From: Methanococcus voltae
Lineage (GTDB): Archaea; AGJL01; Methanococci; Methanococcales; Methanococcaceae
Assembly: GCF_017875395.1 (NCBI RefSeq)
Contig: NZ_JAGGMO010000008.1
Span: 37,381 to 101,380, forward strand
DNA: 64,000 nt
Reading direction: 5' to 3'
The position numbers and the translations under genes are program-made. Of this stretch, positions 19,055 through 27,707 are shown in pieces. Positions within the stretch are counted from its first letter, which is position 1. Every line of letters begins with the position of its first letter. Under the pieces are notes generated by a model. The model was given only the letters and a program-made list of their open reading frames with translations, had not been told where the DNA came from and made no database searches.

Positions 19055-20140
19055 TTAAAGTAGTACGGCAATTCCAACTGCGAAAATACCCAATAATATG
19101 TAATAAAATCCTTTTATATTTGCATGTTTTGGGTTAATCAGTAAAAGCATAGATGTAGCTATAAATACACCTGCTGAAAAAGATATCAAAGGCTTAACGG
19201 GTAATTCCGGTAATATCCAAAGCCCTGCAAAAGTTCCCAGTACGGTTGAAAGAGAAACGATACTTCCAATCAATAAAGAGTACGGTCCATAGTACTTTTT
19301 TAAAGGTGAGAATAATGCAAAACCTGCAGGTAACTTGTGCAATAGTATTGCAAGGTACAAAGACATTCCCAAACTACCAATAAAGGTTAAAGCAATTACC
19401 AAACCGTCAATAAACGCGTGAATAAAGAATGAAATAGGGTAAATGTATTTAATTCTAACATCTACATTTTCATATATTTTTTCAAGGCTGGAAATGTTTT
19501 TTTGAATTATTTCTTCAGGTAATTTAACGGTTGTCTTTAAAACCATATCTTCCTTATTTATTTTTGAATTTATTTCTTCGCAATCCACACAAGTATTTGA
19601 ATTAATATTATCGATTGTACAGTTTTTACTATTTTTTAATTCCTTTTCATCGTATGACTTATTTAAATTGTCATTGTAATTTTTATTACCTTTACGGCCT
19701 ATACTTTCACTATGATTTATATCATAGTCTATTATTTCAATAATTTTGTTTGAAACCTTATTTTTAAATTTGCCCAATGAATTATCATTTTTAATATTTT
19801 TAATATTTTTAATATTTTTTGCATTGTTTTCGGCATTTTTTTCATTATTTAATCGATTAATGACGTGTAATTGATGATGTACACCCAATTTTCTAAAATA
19901 CTTTTCAAATAATATTACAAGTGTTATACCCAGTAACACATACAATGTAGAATATTTAAAGTACCCCTCAGGTATCATAATAAATATGCTCGCCCCTAAC
20001 AAAAATCCCCCTGCAAATAGCTCATAATTTTCAGATTCCTTTAAAAAGTTGGTATAATACGCCAAAAATCCCCCAAAAATCATTATGAAAAATGCTATTA
20101 TTGCAACATGTATTCCTTCATTGCTTATCAAATCTATCAT
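19055..20140 (-). CDS. ZIP-family divalent metal transporter
   Basis: 361 residues. Three hydrophobic spans are followed by a long, Asn/Lys-rich loop (about residues 95-220) that includes a NIKNIKNIKN run and a CVDC pair. Then come about five spans with the ZIP signature HAFIDGLVIALTF and HKLPAGFALF. The conserved histidines of those two motifs line the metal path. It should move zinc, iron or manganese into the cytoplasm. GGTG sits 7 bases before the ATG at 20140; an in-frame GTG at 20149 overlaps that site and is less likely. Confidence 0.8.
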   Translation of the reverse strand: MIDLISNEGIHVAIIAFFIMIFGGFLAYYTNFLKESENYELFAGGFLLGASIFIMIPEGYFKYSTLYVLLGITLVILFEKYFRKLGVHHQLHVINRLNNEKNAENNAKNIKNIKNIKNDNSLGKFKNKVSNKIIEIIDYDINHSESIGRKGNKNYNDNLNKSYDEKELKNSKNCTIDNINSNTCVDCEEINSKINKEDMVLKTTVKLPEEIIQKNISSLEKIYENVDVRIKYIYPISFFIHAFIDGLVIALTFIGSLGMSLYLAILLHKLPAGFALFSPLKKYYGPYSLLIGSIVSLSTVLGTFAGLWILPELPVKPLISFSAGVFIATSMLLLINPKHANIKGFYYILLGIFAVGIAVLL

Positions 20141-20697
20141 TGTAAACACCCATAATATAATCTATATACTTCAAGTTTTTTAATGTTATTTAATCTTTTC
20201 TAATATGGTTATTAGATTATCTAATATCAAAGGTATAATATTATAAAATTTATAAAAAAATTATAAAAAATTATAAAAATTTATCTAATTCGAATAAATC
20301 AGGGTAAATTCATGATAAATGTTAGATGTTCTAATATTAATATTTAAGCATACTTAATATTATTAATTATACTTAAATATTTTTAATAAAAATAAAATAT
20401 CGTGATTTAAACGATTAATAATAGTATAATTTATTATGTTGTCACATTACGCATTTTTGGTCATCGATACGGTTATCGTATAAAACTTACTCAAAATAAT
20501 ATATTTTAAAAATAAAATTAAAATCATATGTAAGAATATATAATTAGTATATTAATTAAAAATTTTAATTAATATGTATTTTTATGTATTAGTTATTTAG
20601 TATTTTATTTAGTATTTTATTTTCTTTTTTATTTTTTACAGTCTATTACAATAGAAGTTATCTATCGTATAATTATATCTATTTTAATTATATATAC
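20141..20697. promoter_or_regulatory. Intergenic region with overlapping palindromes upstream of the ZIP transporter
   Basis: 557 bases. CTAATA-TGGT-TATTAG (20200-20215) and TTAGA-TTA-TCTAA (20212-20224) overlap to make a nested dyad 60-85 bases upstream of the ZIP start. That is a good position for a metal-responsive repressor site. Further out, ATACG-GTTAT-CGTAT at 20467-20481 is another inverted repeat. No gene or RNA was recognised in the remainder. Confidence 0.5.
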
Positions 20698-20904
20698 TTA
20701 GTCATCTTTTTTCATGTTAATAGTAATTGCATCTACAGGACATTTTCCTACGCATATTTTACAGTTGTGGCAGTCTGAAACATCAAAAGCATAGAACTTG
20801 CCGTCTTTGTCTTTTTTCCATATTCGTGGCCCTTTAGGACAAGCATAATAGCACTTTTCGCAACCAGTACACTTTTCCTTATCAACAATTATTTCTACGG
20901 ACAT
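20698..20904 (-). CDS. Dicluster ferredoxin, 2[4Fe-4S]
   Basis: 68 residues from the preferred ATG. Cysteines are arranged CTGCEKCYYACP and CHNCKICVGKCP, each a CxxCxxCxxxCP motif, so two [4Fe-4S] clusters are expected. It is a small soluble electron carrier. The partner enzyme cannot be named, as no oxidoreductase gene is adjacent. An in-frame GTG at 20913 would add three residues. The gene stands alone. Confidence 0.85.
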   Translation of the reverse strand: MSVEIIVDKEKCTGCEKCYYACPKGPRIWKKDKDGKFYAFDVSDCHNCKICVGKCPVDAITINMKKDD

Positions 20905-21213
20905 AATTATCACATTTATATCTTTTTAGGATTTTATTTTAGTTTTATACGTATGCCCACCATAGGTATCAACCATTTTAAATCTTAATAAGATATGCCC
21001 ATAATATAACTTATCATTTTATTATATATTATTTATTGCATTTTATCCATATTGGTGCATAATGTACATAATATACATAATATATTTATTCTAAAATTTA
21101 TTCCATGACAATAATTTAAATAAGATAAAATTAAAAAAATAAAACTAATAAAAAATAAAACTAATAAAAAATAAAAAAAATAACAAACAAAATGTAATAA
21201 AATTGGTGCAGCT
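20905..21213. other. AT-rich intergenic region
   Basis: 309 bases between divergent genes. TATGCCCA occurs at 20952-20960 and again at 20994-21001 (ATATGCCCATAATATAAC). A run of AAATAAAACTAATAAA repeats covers 21130-21180. Both promoters should be here. No frame looks coding; one 64-codon minus-strand frame is a low-complexity hydrophobic artefact. Confidence 0.4.
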
Positions 21214-21834
21214 ATGGAAGAATACAATTACGAATATGATTACAAAAAATATGCTAATAATAAAAACAGAAGCGGAAACAAGGACAAACACTACAAAAGA
21301 TGTACAATGATATTGTACAATTCTTACGATAAATCAAAATGGCACGAAGCTCATAAAAGAGCAATAGCTAGAGCAGCGCCAATTTGCACAGCTTTTGATT
21401 GGAATTTAGCAATATATGATTTTCCAGTAGATAAAATAGAAAATTTGGAAGGTTTAGAAAGCACCAATACTGAAAAAGACGTTATAAAATTAATTGAAAC
21501 TACCATAGGCGGTTCAGGTAGTTATTTAAGGAATTTGATTGATAATAATAGATTCATTGTAACAAATAAGTATCAAGCACAATTTGGTACGCCTATAGCT
21601 ACAACTTCAAAGCCTGACGCTAAAAAGTTAATAACTCCAAAACAAGTGCTTCAAGAATTACAAAAAAAGCCTTGTGGTGTATTTATTGGGCTAGGAAGAC
21701 ACGGTTTACCTAAAGATGTGATGAAAATGGGTCATTATGAGTTAGATATCACCGAAAAAGGTTTATCACTTGAAACTTGCACTGCAATAGCTTCAATACC
21801 TTCAGTACTAGGTACTATGGCAAAATACGAATAA
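21214..21834 (+). CDS. DUF531-like archaeal protein of unknown function, possible SPOUT fold
   Basis: 206 residues. After a charged, Asn/Lys/Tyr-rich N-terminal tail of about 30 residues, the protein has an alpha/beta core. It ends in GVFIGLGRHGLPKDVMKMG and LSLETCTAIASIPSVLG, an arrangement that resembles the trefoil-knot SAM-binding end of SPOUT methyltransferases. I recall an archaeal family annotated DUF531 that looks like this, but I cannot confirm it here. GGTG lies before the ATG. The function is unknown. Confidence 0.6.
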   Translation: MEEYNYEYDYKKYANNKNRSGNKDKHYKRCTMILYNSYDKSKWHEAHKRAIARAAPICTAFDWNLAIYDFPVDKIENLEGLESTNTEKDVIKLIETTIGGSGSYLRNLIDNNRFIVTNKYQAQFGTPIATTSKPDAKKLITPKQVLQELQKKPCGVFIGLGRHGLPKDVMKMGHYELDITEKGLSLETCTAIASIPSVLGTMAKYE

Positions 21835-22060
21835 AATGACAAAATGACAATCTATTACATCATACCAACAATATAATAACAGTATAATAAGTTAAAAAAG
21901 AAAATAATATGTAAATTATATAAAATAAATAAAAAATTAAAAATTAAAAATTAAAAGGCGAAAAATTAAATATAACACAATAATTAGATGTAGATTAAGA
22001 TTTAATTAACTAAATAATAGTTAAATAAATAATTAAATAAGAATTAACTATTATAGTTAA

Positions 22061-22456
22061 TTATTTAACGTTAATCGAAACAATCGGCTTTACGCCTTTA
22101 ACTTTTTTATCAGAGATTTTTTTGTCGATTAATGCTAAATCGTTTAATTTATCTTCTATTTCAACAGATATTTCTTTTACAAGGTCAACTGGGTCAATTG
22201 ATGAATAAACGTATGGTTTTTTGCCCAAACCTTCCCTGTCCATTTTTTTCCTAAATACATGATCTTCATTAAACATCTCAAATATTGATTCCCTTACAGT
22301 TGATGGATATATGCCAGTTCCTTCCGCAATATCATCTACCGTACTTTCACCGTACATTCTTAGGTATACGTATATTTTAGCTTTGACCTCACTACCCATT
22401 AATTTGGATAAGTTTGCTATTAATTCTTTATTAACAGAACTCAAATCTTTGGTCAA
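22061..22456 (-). CDS. Winged-helix transcriptional regulator (TrmB-like)
   Basis: 131 residues starting with TTG at 22456 after a GGAGGGG ribosome binding site. The N-terminal 80 residues form a winged helix-turn-helix (VYLRMYGESTVDDIAEGTG, then PSTVRESIFEMF) of the TrmB/ArsR type, followed by a short helical tail. There is no large sugar-binding domain, so it is a single-domain regulator. A perfect 20-base palindrome lies 22 bases upstream of the start, suggesting autoregulation. Target genes are unknown; iorBA lie next upstream on the same strand. Confidence 0.75.
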   Translation of the reverse strand: MTKDLSSVNKELIANLSKLMGSEVKAKIYVYLRMYGESTVDDIAEGTGIYPSTVRESIFEMFNEDHVFRKKMDREGLGKKPYVYSSIDPVDLVKEISVEIEDKLNDLALIDKKISDKKVKGVKPIVSINVK

Positions 22457-22477
22457 ATTTTCCCCTCCACTTAACGA

Positions 22478-22597
22478 AATAATGAATATTCATTATTCAA
22501 TTGTAATAATCGCCCCTAATCGTTTAGTCACTCCATATATAAAGTTGCCGTGACTAACGATATTGTTAATTATTAAATAATCTAAATGTTTAGTCAC
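22478..22597. promoter_or_regulatory. Promoter and operator candidates of the winged-helix regulator
   Basis: 22478-22497 is a perfect palindrome, AATAATGAATATTCATTATT. Further upstream, CGTTTAGTCAC (22521-22531) and GTGACTAACG (22550-22559) are inverted copies flanking a minus-strand box A (TTTATATA, about 22535-22543). A third copy, GTTTAGTCAC, is at 22588-22597. Sites that flank and follow box A suit repression of the regulator's own gene. Confidence 0.55.
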
Positions 22598-22703
22598 CAT
22601 AGTTGATAAATTAATGTAATTAAAGTAAATAATTAAGCAACATTATTTTAATTTCAGTAATTCAATTGACTTAGTTTAGTATGGTTTACTAATTTACTTA
22701 AAT

Positions 22704-22840
22704 TTAAAATAATGCGTAGGCCCATTTAATCGTCTTTATTTTTCCATCTTCAAACGTAATAATCTCATTTATGTATCTTCTTTTATCCCACGATAAAAGG
22801 TTTATAGTTAATTGTTTATATAGTTATCCAATATGCCCAT
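22704..22840 (-). pseudogene. Possible small gene with a frameshift
   Basis: A GGTGA site precedes an ATG at 22840 that encodes MGILDNYINN and then a stop. The adjacent frame continues without interruption as KQLTINLLSWDKRRYINEII and on to KTIKWAYALF before a stop at 22704. Joining the frames near 22815 gives a plausible protein of about 44 residues with mixed hydrophobic and charged composition. The downstream frame has no start codon of its own. Either this is a decayed small gene or my reading of chance frames is too generous. Confidence 0.35.
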
Positions 22841-23007
22841 TATGTCACCAATTATATGGGTATATTATCCATTCTAAATTTAAAAATGGAATTAATAAGG
22901 GTATAAAATAAAAATAAGGATATGCAATAAAAAAAACTAAAAATGATAAAATAAAATGATAAAATAAGAAATAAAATAAAAAAATAATTGAATAAATAAT
23001 TAAACGA
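22841..23007. other. Intergenic stretch upstream of the broken small gene
   Basis: Remainder of the 551-base gap between the regulator and iorB. ATGCCCATTATGTCACC at 22832-22848 and GGGTATA repeats (22858-22864, 22899-22905) are visible. The A-rich 22905-22985 would be a U-rich end for the iorB transcript. Confidence 0.35.
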
Positions 23008-23574
23008 TTAATTTAAATTATAACCCATTTCAAAAGCTTTTAAATTTACATCTAAAAATCTTTCAGGAACGGTTTCCTTAATCGCTTTTACCCATTCCTC
23101 TTTAGCAATAGGGCTATTTTTTGCAAGTAATCCGATTAAAACAGTATTCACTGTTTTTATATTGCCAGATTCCTTTGCTAAATCAAGAGCATCAACAAAT
23201 TTTGTATTTATGTTTTTTTCAGCCATTTTCTGCTTAATATCTTCAGGGTAGTCAACCGCTCCAATAATAACAGGCATTGGATTTATTTTTTGAGTATTGG
23301 ATATCAATATGCCGTTTTCTTTTAAATAATCTACGTATCTAGCACCTTCGAGTAATTCGAAAGCCAAAACGATATCTGCGGAGCCTCTTTCTACCACTGG
23401 CGAATATATTTTATCGCCAAATTTAACATGCGCGACTACACTACCGCCTCTTTGTGACATTCCATGAACTTCAGATACTTTAACATCTTTTCCGATGTTT
23501 TGGGCTAACTTCCCAAGTACTTTAGAAGCTAATACGGCACCCTGACCCCCAACAGCAGCAATTAATATATTCAT
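23008..23574 (-). CDS. iorB: Indolepyruvate:ferredoxin oxidoreductase, beta subunit
   Basis: 188 residues. It pairs with IorA to oxidise aryl pyruvates (indolepyruvate, phenylpyruvate) to aryl acyl-CoA with reduction of ferredoxin, or to run the reverse carboxylation when aryl acids are assimilated into aromatic amino acids. The N-terminus NILIAAVGGQGAVLASKVLG is the gamma/beta domain signature of 2-oxoacid oxidoreductases, and HGMSQRGGSVVAHVKFG is also typical. GGTGG precedes the ATG. It lies 70 bases downstream of iorA on the same strand, so the two are co-transcribed. Confidence 0.92.
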   Translation of the reverse strand: MNILIAAVGGQGAVLASKVLGKLAQNIGKDVKVSEVHGMSQRGGSVVAHVKFGDKIYSPVVERGSADIVLAFELLEGARYVDYLKENGILISNTQKINPMPVIIGAVDYPEDIKQKMAEKNINTKFVDALDLAKESGNIKTVNTVLIGLLAKNSPIAKEEWVKAIKETVPERFLDVNLKAFEMGYNLN

Positions 23575-23644
23575 AATTCCACCTAAGTTTATTTTTTAAA
23601 ATTTTTAAATTATGTATTACATTCACTAAATTTTTAAATTAAAT

Positions 23645-25432
23645 TTAATCCTTTTTCTCTTTTAATTCGATTGCAGAACGTTTGCAAACATCTACGCATA
23701 AACCACAACCTACACAGAGCGATTTATTAATTTCTGCTTTTTTAGTTTCGTTATTAAATGAAATTGCAGGACAACCGATTCTTAAGCAAAGTTTACAACC
23801 ATTACATTTTTCAGAATTCACTTGTAAATCTTTATATTCGAATTTAACTCCTTTTATCAATATACAAGGTCTTTTTGTAATTATAAGTGATGGCTCTTCA
23901 GCGTTTACTTCTGTTTTAATAACTTCTTCGAGTTTTTCTAAGTCGTAAGCGTCAACTTCTACAACTCTTTTAATACCGATTGCCTTACCTAATGCTACAA
24001 AATCAATTTGCGGAGCCATATCGCCTTTTAAGGTCTTACCAGTTGATGGATTTTCTTGGTGACCTGTCATAGCAGTTATTGAATTGTCTAATACTATAAC
24101 GGTGCTATTTCCTTTGTTGTATACTATGTCGATTAATCCTGTAACGCCAGAGTGCCAAAATGTAGAATCTCCGATAACTGCAACGGATTTTTTCGCGAAT
24201 TCTTTGCCTTTCGCCATTTCAAAGCCATGAGCCATTCCAATACTTGCACCCATACAAATTGTAGTGTCGATAGCACTTAATGGAGGTACACCGCCCAATG
24301 TATAACAGCCGATATCTCCTGAAACGTTTAATTTAAGCTTTTTCAAGATATAGAATGGTCCCCTATGGTGACAACCGGGGCATAATACTGGAGGTCTAAC
24401 GGGTAAATCTTCCTGTACTTCGTAAGTAACCAAAGATTTGGATTCTAGCTCGCCAGCTTCTTTTAAACAGGTTCTTATGATTTCAGGGCTTAATTCTCCG
24501 ATTGTTGGGAAAATTTCTTTTCCGATAACATATAATCCCCAAGATTTTATTTCTTTTTCGAAAATAGGTTCCAATTCTTCAATAACATATACCTTATCGC
24601 AATTATTAACGAATTCGGTTATTGCTTCTTTAGGTAATGGATATACCATTCCTAATTTAAAAAATGAAGCGTTAGGACATACTTCCTTTGCATATTGGTA
24701 TGATGCGCCACTCGTTATAATACCTATAGCTTTATCATTGTATTCTACGTTTATAAGGTTATTTTCTGGATTGTTTGTGAATTCTTGAAGTTTACCAAGC
24801 CTTTCTTCGATAATAACTCTTCTTTTTCTTGCGTTTGCAGGTGCAGAGATGTATTTATCAGGATTTTTATCATAAGGTCTTGAAATTATCTCTTCGTCAG
24901 TTATCCGGTCTTCTAAGGATACAATACTTTGAGAGTGGGATATTCTTGTAGTTAATCTTAAAATCACAGGGGTATCAAATTTTTCACTTATTTCAAAAGC
25001 CATTTTCGTATAATCCTTACATTCTTGGCTGTTTGAAGGTTCTAAAACAGGGCATTTTCCTGCCATTCCGAAGTACCTTGTGTCTTGCTCATTTTGGGAG
25101 CTGTGCATACTTGGGTCGTCAGCTACAGCAATTACAAGACCACTGTTTACGCCAGTGTATGTAACAGTCATAAATGGGTCAGCAGCTACGTTTAAACCAA
25201 CGTGTTTCATTGAAACTATACTTCTTGAGCCTGCTATTGATGCCCCTATAGCCACTTCTAATGCTACTTTCTCGTTTGTTGACCATTCTGAATTTATTTT
25301 ATCATATTGTGCAATATATTCTGTTATTTCAGTACTTGGGGTTCCAGGATAAGCTGTTGCAACAGTTGCGCCTGCTTCGTACGCACCACGAGCTACTGCA
25401 AAGTTTCCAAGCAATAATTCTTTTTTTGACAT
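23645..25432 (-). CDS. iorA: Indolepyruvate:ferredoxin oxidoreductase, alpha subunit
   Basis: 595 residues from the preferred start. The N-terminal pyruvate-ferredoxin oxidoreductase domain carries AYPGTPSTEITEYI. The TPP-binding domain carries GDIGCYTLGG and GDSTFWHSGVTGLID. The C-terminus has two [4Fe-4S] motifs, CNGCKLCLRIGCP and CVGCGLCVDVCK. It acts with IorB. I chose the ATG at 25432, which follows GAGG and starts MSKKELLLGN; a TTG at 25444 overlaps that site. Aromatic 2-oxoacid metabolism fits with the trp operon elsewhere in the window, but they are not linked in position. Confidence 0.93.
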   Translation of the reverse strand: MSKKELLLGNFAVARGAYEAGATVATAYPGTPSTEITEYIAQYDKINSEWSTNEKVALEVAIGASIAGSRSIVSMKHVGLNVAADPFMTVTYTGVNSGLVIAVADDPSMHSSQNEQDTRYFGMAGKCPVLEPSNSQECKDYTKMAFEISEKFDTPVILRLTTRISHSQSIVSLEDRITDEEIISRPYDKNPDKYISAPANARKRRVIIEERLGKLQEFTNNPENNLINVEYNDKAIGIITSGASYQYAKEVCPNASFFKLGMVYPLPKEAITEFVNNCDKVYVIEELEPIFEKEIKSWGLYVIGKEIFPTIGELSPEIIRTCLKEAGELESKSLVTYEVQEDLPVRPPVLCPGCHHRGPFYILKKLKLNVSGDIGCYTLGGVPPLSAIDTTICMGASIGMAHGFEMAKGKEFAKKSVAVIGDSTFWHSGVTGLIDIVYNKGNSTVIVLDNSITAMTGHQENPSTGKTLKGDMAPQIDFVALGKAIGIKRVVEVDAYDLEKLEEVIKTEVNAEEPSLIITKRPCILIKGVKFEYKDLQVNSEKCNGCKLCLRIGCPAISFNNETKKAEINKSLCVGCGLCVDVCKRSAIELKEKKD

Positions 25433-25812
25433 GGTATACCTCAATTTACATTATATAGCCTATTTAGGTTATATGGATTATATAAATTATAATAAAATTT
25501 ATAAGTTATAATAAAATTCGATTTAATAACTTTACTAATATAATTTACTTGTAATTTTACTTATCTTAATTGTAATAGTAATTGTAATCTTAATTGTAAT
25601 TATTAATAGTGATAGTATTCGCACATAATAATAATTTCAATTCATATATAAATATTAAGTAGAAGTATTTAACAAAAACGCTGATTTAAAGTCTTCGTAA
25701 AAATTGATAAAGTTACATACTTAAATTAATATATACAAATCAATAAATAATATATTAAGGGGAAATTAAAAATATATCGTAAATAAGGATTAAAAAATAC
25801 ATTAAATTATAA
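25433..25812. other. Divergent AT-rich intergenic region
   Basis: 380 bases between iorA and a plus-strand gene. The 12-mer TCTTAATTGTAA occurs at 25573-25584 and again at 25592-25603. A box A-like CATATATAAATA at about 25637-25648 could serve the plus-strand gene. No gene was seen. Confidence 0.4.
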
Positions 25813-26262
25813 ATGGGGGAAATTTTGGCAAATTTATTAAAATTATTAACTTTACCAAAGTTATCGCGTAAGTCTAGTTCACAACGATGGATAAAAAACA
25901 GGGGAATTAAAAAATTATTTTTATTCATAGTTATTACTATGTTATTTTTAAACTCAAGTTGTGGATTAGTTGCTAAATTTATATTACCCACCATAAATAC
26001 TGGAGATATCGAAAGTACGGACGAAAAAATAGTAAATACTAAAAATATAACTTCTTCAAACTATAAAATAGAATTAATTAAAGATTTAGCCCAAAAAGTA
26101 CCTGTAATGGATAGGGGTACTGAATACGTAATTACTTTAATATCTGCAGTAACTTTTAGTATTTTGGCGTACGTATTTTTCGCTTACCTATCAGAAGAGC
26201 ATAAAAAACAAAAAAAGCGGTTAGAGAAATCTAAAAAAAGAAAGGAACCGTCATACGTTTAG
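25813..26262 (+). CDS. Small membrane protein of unknown function
   Basis: 149 residues with two hydrophobic segments: about residues 33-55 (KLFLFIVITMLFLNSSCGLV) and about 104-125 (YVITLISAVTFSILAYVFFA). The tail is highly basic (KKQKKRLEKSKKRKE) and is probably cytoplasmic. I do not recognise the family. A GGGGGA motif lies inside the first codons, so translation may start at the in-frame TTG at 25825 rather than the ATG at 25813. It stands alone and converges on pyrI. Confidence 0.6.
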   Translation: MGEILANLLKLLTLPKLSRKSSSQRWIKNRGIKKLFLFIVITMLFLNSSCGLVAKFILPTINTGDIESTDEKIVNTKNITSSNYKIELIKDLAQKVPVMDRGTEYVITLISAVTFSILAYVFFAYLSEEHKKQKKRLEKSKKRKEPSYV

Positions 26263-26275
26263 TATCTTATTAAAT

Positions 26276-26336
26276 TATTTCTTTATTTCTTTATTTTATT
26301 ATAGTAGTATTTTTTTATTTTTTTTATTTTTTTATC
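26276..26336 (+). terminator. U-tract terminator after the small membrane protein gene
   Basis: Just past the stop codon the plus strand has successive T runs (TTTCTTTATTTTATT, then TTTTTTTATTTTTTTTATTTTTTTAT at about 26309-26334). This is a strong archaeal-type poly-U termination signal. It runs into the 3' end of the convergent pyrI gene. Confidence 0.6.
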
Positions 26337-26782
26337 TTTATCTCATTGATAAATTTTTCACAATAATTACACCTTATTTTTAAATTTTCCTTATCTTCTA
26401 TCTTGAATTTTCCCATAACTTTTTCCTTATTTGTTATACAATTTGGATTAGTGCAGATTAATATGCCTTCAATTTCGTCAGGAACTTTAACATTAAACTT
26501 TTTTACTACTTCACTATCTTTTATAATGTTTATGGTAGCATTTGAGGATATTAATGCAATTTTACTAACTTCAGCTTCACAAAGTTCCTTTCCTTCAATT
26601 TTTAAAATATCTTTAGCCCCATTTTTTGAATTAACGTTCATAGCTAAAGTTACAGTTGTATCTTTTGGCATATTTAATATTTGATATACGTTTAATGCCT
26701 TAGAGCTAGCTATGTGATCTATAACTGTTCCATTATCAATAGGTTTTACTTTTAACTGTTTTTTATCAATTTCTGCAACCAT
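26324..26782 (-). CDS. pyrI: Aspartate carbamoyltransferase regulatory subunit
   Basis: 152 residues. PyrI binds CTP/ATP and joins the catalytic PyrB trimers into the allosteric holoenzyme at the first committed step of pyrimidine synthesis. The nucleotide-binding domain begins with KPIDNGTVIDHI. The C-terminal zinc domain has CTNPNC and CNYC as its four cysteine ligands. GGTGA precedes the ATG. pyrB is not in this window, so the two subunits are encoded apart, as in several archaea. Confidence 0.95.
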   Translation of the reverse strand: MVAEIDKKQLKVKPIDNGTVIDHIASSKALNVYQILNMPKDTTVTLAMNVNSKNGAKDILKIEGKELCEAEVSKIALISSNATINIIKDSEVVKKFNVKVPDEIEGILICTNPNCITNKEKVMGKFKIEDKENLKIRCNYCEKFINEIKIKK

Positions 26783-27003
26783 AAATTCACCATTATTATC
26801 TATCTTATTATTTATCTTATTATCTATCTTATTATTTATTTCGTTAGTTTTAATTTATAAGTTCATATTATATTTTACCCGTATTACTTATCTTGTATTA
26901 CTTATCTCATATTATTTAACAATTTATATATAGCCATATTTATAAAATTTTATTACAGGTAATTTAGCTAATATAATACTCAAAAATAATGAGGGGGATT
27001 AAA

Positions 27004-27486
27004 ATGGTCTTTAAAATACCTAAAATGAATAAAGAAGAATATGATACACTTGTAAATAGTAACCATGTTTCAAGAATCGCTTTTTCGGGCTTAGAATACC
27101 CATACATTGCACCATTCTTATACATCTTTGATGGTCAATATATGTATTTCCTATCAACTAAATACGGGCGAAAAATAGAGCTTTTAAAAAATAATCCTTA
27201 TGTCTCTGTCGAAATTGATAAATTTTCTGAAGATATGTCTTGTTTTAAATTTATAACCCTTCAAGGAAAAATTGTTGAAGAAGAAAATGCCGAGAAAAAA
27301 GTTCAAATCAAAAAGAAATTCGCAGATATGATAATATCTAAGGGTTTGTCAAATATTGTACTTGAAGCACTCGGTCAAAATTCGGAAGAACCTGTGGAAT
27401 CGATAATTACAAATGATAACACATACATTTGGAAATTAACGGATATTGAAGACATTGTAGCACTAAAAAATGAAAAATCATATTAA
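27004..27486 (+). CDS. Pyridoxamine 5'-phosphate oxidase-like flavin-binding protein
   Basis: 160 residues from the preferred start. It has the split-barrel pattern of the PNPOx-like FMN-binding family: HVSRIAFSGLEYPYIAPFLY, then YMYFLSTKYGRKIELLKNNP and VSVEIDK. Such proteins bind FMN, F420 or haem; the cofactor and substrate are not evident. GAGGGGG is correctly spaced for the ATG at 27004. An upstream in-frame ATG at 26989 overlaps that site. It is followed by a T-rich terminator (about 27490-27522). Confidence 0.75.
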   Translation: MVFKIPKMNKEEYDTLVNSNHVSRIAFSGLEYPYIAPFLYIFDGQYMYFLSTKYGRKIELLKNNPYVSVEIDKFSEDMSCFKFITLQGKIVEEENAEKKVQIKKKFADMIISKGLSNIVLEALGQNSEEPVESIITNDNTYIWKLTDIEDIVALKNEKSY

Positions 27487-27707
27487 AATTATTATTTTTT
27501 ATTTTATTAGACTATTATTTTTTTAATATAGTTTTAATATAGTTTATTTTAATTTAGTTTTAGTATGTGGTATATTTTTGCATAAACCCACATATAAATT
27601 AATAAATACTTTGTTTTAGAAATATAATTTATAATTATAACTATATGTACAATTTATAATCTAAATATGATAGTAGATAACTTAATAAAAATATGGGATT
27701 GATTAAT

